Shown: positions 15,361-22,885 of the stretch, one piece after another | Numbering within the stretch: position 1 is the stretch's first letter | How the letters are laid out: the number at the start of each line of letters is the position of its first letter | NCBI GenBank assembly: GCA_043780275.1 | Contig: JAYWCV010000066.1 | Coordinates: forward strand, 1-23,787 | DNA from: MGR-bin208 sp043780275 | GTDB lineage: Bacteria; Bacteroidota; Bacteroidia; Chitinophagales; Chitinophagaceae | DNA: 23,787 nt | Reading direction: 5' to 3' | The notes under the pieces: model-generated | Seen by the model: only the letters and a program-made list of their open reading frames with translations | What the model was told of the DNA's origin: nothing | Database searches by the model: none | Translations under genes and position numbers: made by a program

Positions 15361-17175
15361 ATGAGTCACGATACACATCAACATACAGAGGGGATTGCTA
15401 CTCAACATGTTCAACATGCAGAACATGGAGTACATCATCATAAAGAAGGCTTTGTAAGTAAATATATTTTCAGTCAGGATCACAAGACCATTGCCAAGCA
15501 ATTTTTAATAACAGGTATTGTGTGGGCAATCATTGGAGGTTTATTCTCTGTATTATTTCGTTTACAGTTAGGGTATCCCGATAAAACTTTCCCGATTCTT
15601 GAAACCATATTTGGTCATTGGGGTAAAGGTGGTGTTATCAATCCCGAATTTTATTATGCCTTGATCACCATGCACGGAACTGTTTTGGTTTTCTTTGTAT
15701 TGACAGCCGGATTGAGCGGAACCTTTGCAAACTTTCTGATTCCTTTACAGATTGGTGCAAGAGATATGGCTTCACCTTTCATGAATATGTTATCATATTG
15801 GTTCTTCTTTTTAGCCAGTGTTGTGATGCTGTCATCCCTTTTTGTACAAACGGGTCCTGCATCTGGCGGTTGGACGTCTTATCCTCCATTAAGTGCACTG
15901 GGACAGGCCTCAGACGGATCTAAGATTGGAATGGACTTATGGATAATCAGTATGGCATTATTCGTTGTGTCGTCTCTATTAGGCGGCTTGAATTATATCG
16001 CTACAGTATTAAATATGCGTACTAAAGGGATGTCCATGACAAGATTGCCATTAACTATCTGGGCATTATTTTTTACGGCAACTTTAGGTGTATTATCATT
16101 CCCTGTATTATTATCAGGGTTCATCCTTTTATTATTTGACCGGAATCTGGGTTCCAGTTTTTATTTAAGTGATATTGTTGTAAACGGTCAGATACTTTCA
16201 AATGAGGGAGGAAGTGCCATTCTTTACCAACATTTATTCTGGTTCCTTGGTCACCCCGAAGTATATATTATTCTATTACCTGCCATGGGGATGGTGTCTG
16301 AAATATTAAGTGTCAATTCCCGCAAACCTATTTTCGGGTATATGGCCATGGTAGTCTCCCTGTTTGCCATTACAATTCTGGCATTCCTGGTATGGGCTCA
16401 CCACATGTTTGTCACCGGATTGAATCCGTTTCTGGGAGGTGTGTTTGTATTATTAACTTTATTAATTGCCGTTCCGTCTGCAATTAAAGTATTTAACTGG
16501 TTGACGACTTTATGGAGAGGGAATATTCGTTTAACCCCAGCCATGCTTTTTGCAATAGGCTTTGTAAGTTTATTTATTTCCGGCGGATTAACCGGTATCT
16601 TTTTAGGAAACTCTACATTAGATATTCATTTACACGATACCAAGTTTGTAGTAGCTCACTTCCATATTGTAATGGGTGTGGCATCTTTCTTTGGCATGTT
16701 TGCCGGTGTATATCACTGGTTCCCTAAAATGTTCGGCCGCTATCTGAATAATACGTTGGGTTATTTCCATTTTTGGGTAACCATTATCGGTGCCTATCTT
16801 ATTTTTTGGCCCATGCACTACGAAGGATTGGCAGGAGTACCACGACGTTACCTGGATGTAAGAGGATGGGTTACTTTCGATAAATTCCAGGTTTTGAATG
16901 AAATGATTACGATTGTTTCCATCATTGTATTTGCTGTACAGTTAATGTTTGTATTCAATATTTTTTATAGCATTTTTAAAGGCCGGAAGGTGACAAATCT
17001 AAATCCTTGGAATGCAAACACCTTAGAATGGACCACTCCATTAAGACCAGGGCATGGTAACTGGGTTGCTGAAATTCCGGAAGTGTACAGAGGAGCCTAT
17101 GATTATGCAAAAGATGGAAGAGATTTTATTCCGCAAACAGAACCAATCGGACCAAATGAAACGGCAGATCATTAA
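15361..17175 (+). CDS. coxA: Cytochrome c oxidase subunit I (heme a, heme a3-CuB)
   Basis: Catalytic subunit that reduces oxygen and pumps protons. Ligands are in place: H105 (MHGT) and H435 for heme a, H433 for heme a3 (VAHFHI), and H298, H347 and H348 for CuB. The cross-linked tyrosine is Y302 in GHPEVY, and E300 is the proton-gating glutamate, which makes this an A-type (mitochondria-like) oxidase. About twelve helices fit the 604-residue length. The N terminus before helix 1 is unusually rich in histidine, nine in the first 27 residues. The gene follows coxB by 78 nt and is followed by an 8-bp hairpin (17208-17228) before ctaB. Confidence 0.97.
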   Translation: MSHDTHQHTEGIATQHVQHAEHGVHHHKEGFVSKYIFSQDHKTIAKQFLITGIVWAIIGGLFSVLFRLQLGYPDKTFPILETIFGHWGKGGVINPEFYYALITMHGTVLVFFVLTAGLSGTFANFLIPLQIGARDMASPFMNMLSYWFFFLASVVMLSSLFVQTGPASGGWTSYPPLSALGQASDGSKIGMDLWIISMALFVVSSLLGGLNYIATVLNMRTKGMSMTRLPLTIWALFFTATLGVLSFPVLLSGFILLLFDRNLGSSFYLSDIVVNGQILSNEGGSAILYQHLFWFLGHPEVYIILLPAMGMVSEILSVNSRKPIFGYMAMVVSLFAITILAFLVWAHHMFVTGLNPFLGGVFVLLTLLIAVPSAIKVFNWLTTLWRGNIRLTPAMLFAIGFVSLFISGGLTGIFLGNSTLDIHLHDTKFVVAHFHIVMGVASFFGMFAGVYHWFPKMFGRYLNNTLGYFHFWVTIIGAYLIFWPMHYEGLAGVPRRYLDVRGWVTFDKFQVLNEMITIVSIIVFAVQLMFVFNIFYSIFKGRKVTNLNPWNANTLEWTTPLRPGHGNWVAEIPEVYRGAYDYAKDGRDFIPQTEPIGPNETADH

Positions 17176-17207
17176 TTGATTTGTTCAGTATAAATAGTTA
17201 TTTGAAA

Positions 17208-17228
17208 AATGATACAAAAAGTATCATT
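17208..17228 (+). other. Hairpin in the coxA-ctaB gap
   Basis: AATGATAC (17208-17215) and GTATCATT (17221-17228) form a perfect 8-bp stem with an AAAAA loop, between the coxA stop and the ctaB start. No T-run follows, so it is not a standard terminator. A role in mRNA processing or in lowering ctaB expression relative to coxA is possible. Confidence 0.45.
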
Positions 17229-17255
17229 GGATAAATTAAAACATTTTCAGAAAGG

Positions 17256-18155
17256 ATGAACAATCCAGCAACACAGTACGGTGAAAATAAATTGACAGGT
17301 TTAATAAAAGACTACCTGCAACTTATAAAACCATCTCTGACTATCATGGTTGTTTTTTCCAGTGTGATTTGCTATTTACTGGCACCTCATATTTTTTTCA
17401 ATCTGAAAATGATTGTTTTGCTCTTTGCAGGTGGGTTTTTAGTAACAGGCAGTGCCAATACCATTAACCAGGTAGTTGAAAAAGATACAGATGCTATTAT
17501 GATGAGAACAAAAAGCAGGCCCATAGCATCTCAACGAATGAGTGTTGTGCATGGTTGGGCTTTTGCCATCATCACAGGTTTGCTTGGTGTTTTTATTCTT
17601 GCATTCTTTTTCAACTGGTTAGCAGCAGGATTGGCTGCATTCAGTTTATTTCTGTATGCATTTATTTATACGCCTTTGAAAAAAATTAATTCAATGGCTG
17701 TATTGATGGGGGCTATACCGGGAGCATTGCCTTGTTTAATTGGATGGGCCGCAGGAACCAATGAACTATCAACGGGTGGATGGGTTTTATTTGGCATGCA
17801 ATTTATATGGCAGTTCCCGCATTTCTGGGCAATTGCCTGGGTTGCACACAAAGATTATTCTGCTGCCGGATTTAAATTATTGCCAAGTGAAGCAGGTCCA
17901 ACAAAGTTTACTGCTTTACAAACAATAGTTTATTCTGCACTGATGATACCCATCGGGTTAATGCCATTTTTTATTGGCATGAGCGGAATGGTTAGTTTAG
18001 GAATCGTATTTATTGCAAATTTATTCATGGTTTTGCAAGCAGTACGATTATATAGAGAGATGGATGTAAAAGCAGCGAGACGGGTAATGTTCAGCAGTTA
18101 TATTTATTTACCCATTGTTTTCTTTGCTTTATTGGCCGATAAAATAGTAATGTAG
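17256..18155 (+). CDS. ctaB: Protoheme IX farnesyltransferase (heme O synthase)
   Basis: A polytopic UbiA-family prenyltransferase that adds a farnesyl group to heme b, giving heme O, the precursor of the heme A needed by CoxA. The Mg-diphosphate motif is NQVVEKDTDAIMMRTKSRP, the CtaB/CyoE form of NxxxDxxxD with Glu in place of the first Asp. A second polar loop, WVAHKDYSAAGFKLLP, is the conserved second motif of the family. About nine hydrophobic helices cover 299 residues, normal for the family. It is placed between subunit I and the subunit III genes, as in many oxidase operons. The next enzyme, heme A synthase (CtaA), is not in the window. Confidence 0.95.
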   Translation: MNNPATQYGENKLTGLIKDYLQLIKPSLTIMVVFSSVICYLLAPHIFFNLKMIVLLFAGGFLVTGSANTINQVVEKDTDAIMMRTKSRPIASQRMSVVHGWAFAIITGLLGVFILAFFFNWLAAGLAAFSLFLYAFIYTPLKKINSMAVLMGAIPGALPCLIGWAAGTNELSTGGWVLFGMQFIWQFPHFWAIAWVAHKDYSAAGFKLLPSEAGPTKFTALQTIVYSALMIPIGLMPFFIGMSGMVSLGIVFIANLFMVLQAVRLYREMDVKAARRVMFSSYIYLPIVFFALLADKIVM

Positions 18156-18178
18156 AACAAAAATTATTTGTGATAGAT

Positions 18179-18745
18179 ATGGACATAACGATGACGAATC
18201 AAAAAAATAAAATACATCCACATAAATTTTTAATGTGGATAGCACTTGCAAGTATTGTAATGATGTTTGCCGGATTAACCAGTGCATACATTGTTAAAAG
18301 TCAGCAGGCAAGCTGGCAGGGAATATTGATTCCCAAAAGCTTTTGGTATTCAACGCCTGTTATTTTGTTGAGCAGTTTGACCTTGCAAATGGCGTTAAGA
18401 TCTTTTAAGGACCGAGAGATGAACAAATACAGATTGTTGATCGCTACAACATTAATCCTGGGTTTGTTATTTGTTGCGATGCAGTATTTCGGTTTTCAGG
18501 AATTGTGGGCAGGCGGAGTAACACTACAGGGTTCTGGAGCCGGGCAGTTTTTGTATGTCATTGCCGGCTTACATGGTTTACATGTTTTGGGGGGAATCAT
18601 GGCTTTATTGATCATTTTTATAACTGCATTTTTCGGCAAAACAAAGACATACAGTTCGATACCGGTTGAAGTAACGGCCATGTATTGGCATTTTGTAGAT
18701 ATTTTATGGGTCTACTTGTTGATATTTTTTGTGTGGATAGGTTAG
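18179..18745 (+). CDS. Cytochrome c oxidase subunit III-like protein, short form
   Basis: About 188 residues with five hydrophobic helices. It lacks the first two helices of mitochondrial-type subunit III, as in the compact bacterial form. Family stretches are AGLTSAYIVKSQQASW (helix 1 and loop), FGFQELWAGG with the conserved acidic residue, AGLHGLHVLGGI and YWHFVDILWVYLL. These helices hold lipid and stabilise subunit I. I start at ATG 18179. A GTG at 18170 and an ATG at 18191 are in frame, and the latter gives MTNQKNKIHPHKF, which is also acceptable. It is followed after 55 nt by a second, longer subunit III homologue, so this operon encodes two different subunit III-like proteins. Confidence 0.9.
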   Translation: MDITMTNQKNKIHPHKFLMWIALASIVMMFAGLTSAYIVKSQQASWQGILIPKSFWYSTPVILLSSLTLQMALRSFKDREMNKYRLLIATTLILGLLFVAMQYFGFQELWAGGVTLQGSGAGQFLYVIAGLHGLHVLGGIMALLIIFITAFFGKTKTYSSIPVEVTAMYWHFVDILWVYLLIFFVWIG

Positions 18746-18800
18746 TGGTTACAATAAACTGAAAATAAATTATTGAATAAATAAATTTTAAAATTAACAC

Positions 18801-19673
18801 ATGGCTACGACAGGAGCAGTTACACAAACGAAATGGTGGAATGGAGGCAGAAGCCCATTCAATGTGGAATACGGGAAATTGATGATGTGGTATTTTTTAA
18901 TGAGCGATGCATTTACGTTCGGTGCGTTTCTTATTTCTTACGGAACTATCCGCATGAGTCAGAATTTCTGGCCCGATCCGAATGCGGTTTTTAACGCATT
19001 CCCCGGAGCCGGTCATGCGAATTTGCCACTGGCATTCGTAAGTTTGATGACCTTTATCCTTATCATTAGTTCGGTTACCATGGTGTTGGCCGTACATGCC
19101 GGGCATCATAACGATAAAAAAGGAGTAGTTAAATGGCTTGCCTGGACGATTGTTGGCGGATTTGCATTCTTGGGTTGTCAGGCTTGGGAGTGGTGGCATT
19201 TATTAACCGGCGAACATGCAACCTTGGTTAATGGTCATATTGAAATGCTTGCTCAAACAACTACCGGTAACCCTTGGGGAAGTTTAGCTGACCCTGCTGC
19301 TGTTAAAGAAGCTTTACAATTTTCTTCGCATGATACATTGATGAAGTTGGTGGCAGAACAGAATCATACCATGACAAATGCTCAGATTGCTGCATTGCCG
19401 CAGGACCAACTTTTGGGAATGATAAAAACATCTGAACTACATATTCGTGAAGCAGGACCAGTGGCTTTTGGTGGTTTCTTTTATGGTATTACCGGTTTTC
19501 ACGGATTTCACGTTTTTTCCGGTGTTATCATTAACATCGTCATGTTGGTGATGGCACAAAAAGATGTATTTGCTAAAAGAGGACATTACCTGATGATTGA
19601 AAAGGCTGGGTTGTACTGGCACTTTGTTGACTTGGTATGGGTATTTGTATTCCTTTGCTTTTATCTTATCTAA
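18801..19673 (+). CDS. coxC: Cytochrome c oxidase subunit III, long form with inserted loop
   Basis: A 290-residue subunit III homologue. Helix 1 (MMWYFLMSDAFTFGAFLISY), helices near 75-98 and 112-135 ending CQAWEWWHLL, then helices near 222-252 (ITGFHGFHVFSG) and 270-290 (YWHFVDLVWVFVF) match the family. Between EWWHLL and the ITGFHG helix lies an inserted hydrophilic segment of about 83 residues (137-219). It is predicted helical and has no cysteine or recognised motif. In shorter family members this link is only a few residues, so the insert is probably an extra domain on the periplasmic side. Both subunit III genes are in the same operon, next to subunit IV (46 nt). Which one is the structural counterpart of the mitochondrial subunit is not decided by sequence. 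Confidence 0.92.
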   Translation: MATTGAVTQTKWWNGGRSPFNVEYGKLMMWYFLMSDAFTFGAFLISYGTIRMSQNFWPDPNAVFNAFPGAGHANLPLAFVSLMTFILIISSVTMVLAVHAGHHNDKKGVVKWLAWTIVGGFAFLGCQAWEWWHLLTGEHATLVNGHIEMLAQTTTGNPWGSLADPAAVKEALQFSSHDTLMKLVAEQNHTMTNAQIAALPQDQLLGMIKTSELHIREAGPVAFGGFFYGITGFHGFHVFSGVIINIVMLVMAQKDVFAKRGHYLMIEKAGLYWHFVDLVWVFVFLCFYLI

Positions 19674-19719
19674 TAAACTGAATTGAATTTAACTGAATAT
19701 TCATTGAATTAATTATACT

Positions 19720-20169
19720 ATGCAACATCCACAAACAGATTACCCGGAAGTAACTTTTCATCATGCGCCTCAGGATGCAGGAGATTTCAAAAAGAAAGTA
19801 CGTAATACAACGATCCTTCTTTCTGTTATCACTGTCATTGAACTGGCTATTGGTTTAACAATCTATACGATCCATAAAGGCGCAGATCCCAGTACCACAT
19901 TGGTATTGATGTTTAAGGGCATGGTTTGTATTCTGTCATTTGCAAAGGCTTATTATATTGTTTCTGTTTTTATGCACCTGGGTGAAGAAATCAGGAATAT
20001 GATTATGACCATTGTGGTTCCGTTAATGTTGTTTATTTGGTTTATTATGGCCTTTATGTGGGATGGTCATTCGTACAAAACCTTGCGTAATAAATATGAT
20101 ACACATTTTAAAGAAACAACAACGAAAGAACATAAGCCGCATATTGAAACGGCACCTGCCGCTCATTAG
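19720..20169 (+). CDS. coxD: Cytochrome c oxidase subunit IV (prokaryotic)
   Basis: A 149-residue protein with three membrane helices (about 30-50, 62-85, 91-112). The stretch AKAYYIVSVFMHLGEEIRNM identifies it as the small bacterial subunit IV that packs against subunits I and III. The N terminus (residues 1-25) is polar with two histidines, and the C terminus is a charged tail ending in HKPHIETAPAAH. It has no cofactor residues, so its role is structural. It is the last gene before the intrinsic terminator at 20204-20231, which makes it the natural end of the respiratory transcript. Its start follows an AT-rich 46-nt gap. Confidence 0.9.
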   Translation: MQHPQTDYPEVTFHHAPQDAGDFKKKVRNTTILLSVITVIELAIGLTIYTIHKGADPSTTLVLMFKGMVCILSFAKAYYIVSVFMHLGEEIRNMIMTIVVPLMLFIWFIMAFMWDGHSYKTLRNKYDTHFKETTTKEHKPHIETAPAAH

Positions 20170-20203
20170 GATGGCCAAACCTTTGTATAAAAATTTATTG
20201 ATT

Positions 20204-20231
20204 AAGCCATCGCATAGCGATGGCTTTTTTT
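20204..20231 (+). terminator. Intrinsic terminator after coxD, overlapping the sco start codon
   Basis: AAGCCATCGC (20204-20213) and GCGATGGCTT (20217-20226) form a perfect 10-bp stem with loop ATA, followed directly by a T-run through 20231. This is a textbook rho-independent terminator. The ATG at 20220-20222 usually chosen for sco lies in its right arm. Confidence 0.85.
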
Positions 20232-21044
20232 AAAAAAATAATTTTGAATAAAAAAGCAGTTTATGCATTATTGCTAGCATTGGTACTTCCGTTGGGGAGT
20301 TATTTCTTCATGAAGTATTACAGTGATGCACATATCAAAGTACCACCTCATTATATTGCCGATTCGGTGGTAACAAAGACGGTTAACGGGAAAGAAATAA
20401 GCGAAACATTCTGGCATAAAATGCCCGACTATTCTTTTACCAATCAATTAGGCAATGAAGTTTCCTGGAAAGACATGGAAGGAAAAGTAGTGGTCGTGGA
20501 TTTTTTCTTTACGCATTGCCCCACAATCTGCCCTTCACTGACTATGAATATGCGAAGGCTGCAGGAGTCTATAAAAAATTCGATGAAGGTGGGAGATAAG
20601 GAACCCAATTTTTTGCAATTCATTTCTTTCAGCATCGATCCGGAAAGAGATTCAGTTGCTGAACTTAAAAAATGGGCAGACAGGTTCCAGGTTAATCCAA
20701 GTAATTGGTGGTTGCTGACCGGCGATAAGAAAAAGATCTACGACATGTCGCTGGAGCATATGAAAATTGGCATACAAGATGGCGAAAATGTAGATAGTAA
20801 TTTTATACACACTGATCGATTTGTTTTAATTGATAAAGAACGGAATATCCGTGGGTATTATCATGGCCTCGATACCGTTTCATTGGCTAAACTTTCGGAA
20901 GACATTATTTTTCTTTCACTGGAAAAAGATAAAAATTCCAAAAGTATATTTGAAGGCAAACTGGAAATGATAGCCATTGTATTTATTTTTTCCTTCCTTG
21001 CTTTAATGACCTTCCTGTATTTTATAAAAAAGAAAAATCAATAA
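20220..21044 (+). CDS. SCO1/SenC family copper chaperone for CuA, with a second membrane helix
   Basis: Delivers copper to the CuA site of CoxB from a thioredoxin-like periplasmic domain. The family ligands are present: C100 and C104 in HCPTIC and H197 in FIHTDRF. The N-terminal helix (KAVYALLLALVLPLGSYFF) anchors it. Unlike most SCO proteins there is also a C-terminal helix, about 248-268 (MIAIVFIFSFLALMTFLYFI). The start is doubtful: ATG 20220 lies inside the terminator stem. TTG at 20244 gives MNKKAVYALL, a more usual N terminus for the family, and is preceded by TAATTTTG (20239-20246), a TAnnTTTG match. Expression may thus depend on terminator read-through or its own promoter. Its stop is 1 nt before the next start, so the two are coupled. 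Confidence 0.92.
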   Translation: MAFFKKIILNKKAVYALLLALVLPLGSYFFMKYYSDAHIKVPPHYIADSVVTKTVNGKEISETFWHKMPDYSFTNQLGNEVSWKDMEGKVVVVDFFFTHCPTICPSLTMNMRRLQESIKNSMKVGDKEPNFLQFISFSIDPERDSVAELKKWADRFQVNPSNWWLLTGDKKKIYDMSLEHMKIGIQDGENVDSNFIHTDRFVLIDKERNIRGYYHGLDTVSLAKLSEDIIFLSLEKDKNSKSIFEGKLEMIAIVFIFSFLALMTFLYFIKKKNQ

Positions 21045-21045
21045 T

Positions 21046-21588
21046 ATGTTGAAAGCAGTCTGGAGTAAAAATGATAAACTGGCTAATACCCTCATTATTT
21101 CGTTTTCTGCCATCGTATTTATGGCCGTTGTATTATTGGGAAGAGTGCAGCTAAAAGTTGATCTGGGTTTTGATGTACATGTATTTGCAAAATTGAATGC
21201 CATCATTAATTCAACGGTTGCTATATTATTGCTGGCGGGATTGGTTTCTGTAAAAAATAAAAAATTCCTGTTACACAAACGGATCATGATAACGGCCATG
21301 TTTCTGTCTGTTCTTTTTTTAATTAGCTATATCTGCCATCATGTGTTTTCTGGCGAAACAAAATTTGCTGGTGAAGGAACTGTTCGGTATATCTATTATG
21401 CCATTTTAATATCACATATTTTTCTGGCAGCCATCATACTTCCGTTTATTTTATTTACGGCTTACCGGGCCATGGTGGGTGAATTTCCACGGCATAAAAA
21501 ACTGGCAAAAATTACCTGGCCCATTTGGTTTTATGTAGCCGTTACCGGTGTGGTTATTTATTGTATGATCAGTCCTTATTATAGTTAA
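21046..21588 (+). CDS. DUF420 membrane protein, cytochrome oxidase assembly (CtaM-like)
   Basis: A 180-residue protein with about five helices and conserved DUF420 features: NAIINSTVAILLLAGL (helix 2), HKRIMITAMFLSVLFLISYI (helix 3) and then YYAILISHIFLAAIILPFIL (helix 4). The sequence RHKKLAKITWPIWFYVAVTG lies before the last helix. Histidines H81 and the H115-H116 region, and H in ILISHIF, lie in or near the membrane and could bind heme or copper. In Bacillus and Staphylococcus this family (CtaM) is needed for maturation of heme A-containing oxidases; that role is inferred here. It starts 1 nt after the sco stop and is probably translationally coupled to it. Confidence 0.88.
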   Translation: MLKAVWSKNDKLANTLIISFSAIVFMAVVLLGRVQLKVDLGFDVHVFAKLNAIINSTVAILLLAGLVSVKNKKFLLHKRIMITAMFLSVLFLISYICHHVFSGETKFAGEGTVRYIYYAILISHIFLAAIILPFILFTAYRAMVGEFPRHKKLAKITWPIWFYVAVTGVVIYCMISPYYS

Positions 21589-21630
21589 AAGGATTTAGCA
21601 AGTTTGTAAAAATTGCATTAAAAATTATTA

Positions 21631-22092
21631 ATGAATAAGGGTTACTGCTTTAAAGCTTTAAACATTTTGCATAAGACGTTATTGATGGGACAAATAATTT
21701 TTGTTGCCATTTCTATTTTCATAGTGTATAACAAAATGATAGTGTCTCCTGCTAAAGAAATGGATAAACTATTTCAGATCATTACAATTGTATTGGCAGC
21801 GGCTGGATATTTTGCTGGTTCGGCTTTTTTTAAAAAGAAATTAATACAGATGGAAGAATTGCAATCTTCCGCAAAAGAAAAATTCGAAATTTATCGTTCA
21901 GCAAGTATTATTAAATGGTCTTTACTGGAAGGCCCTTGTATTTTTTCCATTATCAGTTTTGTTTTAACAGCCAACTATGCTTTTCTAGCTTTAGCCTTTG
22001 TGCTGATACTCTTATTTACAATAGAGTCTCCCACTAAAACTAAAGTAGCATTACAGCTTGGTATAAGTGAATTAGTTTTGGAAGATTTATAA
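21631..22092 (+). CDS. Uncharacterised four-helix membrane protein
   Basis: I do not recognise this 153-residue protein. Reading from ATG 21631 it has four hydrophobic segments: about 17-35 (LMGQIIFVAISIFIVY), 46-65 (FQIITIVLAAAGYFAGSAFF), 94-113 (SLLEGPCIFSIISFVLTANY) and 114-131. A charged cytoplasmic helix, KLIQMEELQSSAKEKFEIYR, lies between helices 2 and 3. The conserved-looking stretch RSASIIKWSLLEGPCIFSII begins helix 3. It follows the DUF420 gene by 42 nt on the same strand, so it may belong to the oxidase assembly transcript. Its last 6 nt overlap the convergent gene at 22087. Conservation of this neighbourhood in other Bacteroidota would decide whether it is part of the system. Confidence 0.7.
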   Translation: MNKGYCFKALNILHKTLLMGQIIFVAISIFIVYNKMIVSPAKEMDKLFQIITIVLAAAGYFAGSAFFKKKLIQMEELQSSAKEKFEIYRSASIIKWSLLEGPCIFSIISFVLTANYAFLALAFVLILLFTIESPTKTKVALQLGISELVLEDL

Positions 22093-22818
22093 AACTGCCT
22101 CAACCACAATTTTCATTTTGCTTAAATAAGTAATTAATATTCTGACTTTGTCTCCCGTATTTAATTTGTTTGGCAGGTTAGCCGCAGTGGTAGCAAGTTT
22201 TGCCTGTATTTTTTCTCCAAACACATTCAGATAAAATCCATGTGGAGTGATTTTATAAACGGTTGCTTCTATTATCTCCTTTTTTGAAAACGCTTTTTCT
22301 GCCAGGTAATATTCAGTAATAAATTTTTGGTTGATAAGTGAAGCTGTGACTTTCTCTTTATTGCCCATATTTTCCAATTCAAAAATGACTGCCTCGTTCA
22401 GGTCATTTTCTTTTGGTTTTACCTGCCAGGGAGACAAGGTAGTTGGGAAAAAAAGGTAACTGTCCATTTCCTTCACAAAAAATTTTCCGTCAATATATTT
22501 CAAATATCCCGTAAACTCATTTTCAGTTCTGGCTTTATTCACCAGAATATCTAATGCATTATTGTACAGGTATTCAATATTTGTAGCAACCAGTTTATCT
22601 CCCCGACCTGATTTTCCCAAGCTGAAACGTACGGTATCACCAATATGATAAACATGCTTTTTTTTGTCTGCTTTCTTTTCCACTAATTTTTTTGGAAGTT
22701 TTTCATCAACATATCCGTTTACTACTTTTTTCCTGTCATTTTGTTCATACTCAATGGCAATATATTTTTTCTCGTGATTTACAAAAGAGACAGTACCTGT
22801 GATGATTTTATCGTTCAT
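22087..22818 (-). CDS. Predicted three-module OB-fold (S1/cold-shock-like) nucleic-acid-binding protein
   Basis: A 243-residue soluble, lysine-rich protein of unknown function. It divides into three segments that each look like a five-stranded OB barrel. Residues 5-85 begin ITGTVSFVNHEKKYIAIEY and end YHIGDTVRFSLGKS; residues 99-170 begin NEFTGYLKYIDGKFFVKEMD; residues 180-243 read IIEATVYKITPHGFYLNVFG and end LNTGDKVRILITYLSKMKIV. The G-x-V-x-x-Y start and the late GD-x-V-R strand in modules 1 and 3 are what S1 and cold-shock domains show. The aromatic RNP-type motifs are weak, so RNA binding is inference. It lies on the opposite strand to the membrane protein and overlaps it by 6 nt at the stops. 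The gene stands alone. Confidence 0.65.
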   Translation of the reverse strand: MNDKIITGTVSFVNHEKKYIAIEYEQNDRKKVVNGYVDEKLPKKLVEKKADKKKHVYHIGDTVRFSLGKSGRGDKLVATNIEYLYNNALDILVNKARTENEFTGYLKYIDGKFFVKEMDSYLFFPTTLSPWQVKPKENDLNEAVIFELENMGNKEKVTASLINQKFITEYYLAEKAFSKKEIIEATVYKITPHGFYLNVFGEKIQAKLATTAANLPNKLNTGDKVRILITYLSKMKIVVEAVL

Positions 22819-22885
22819 AATAATACTTGTAGATGAAAATTTGAGTGCAGTAATTAAGGCATTTGTATAAAGTTACCTGTTTTAA

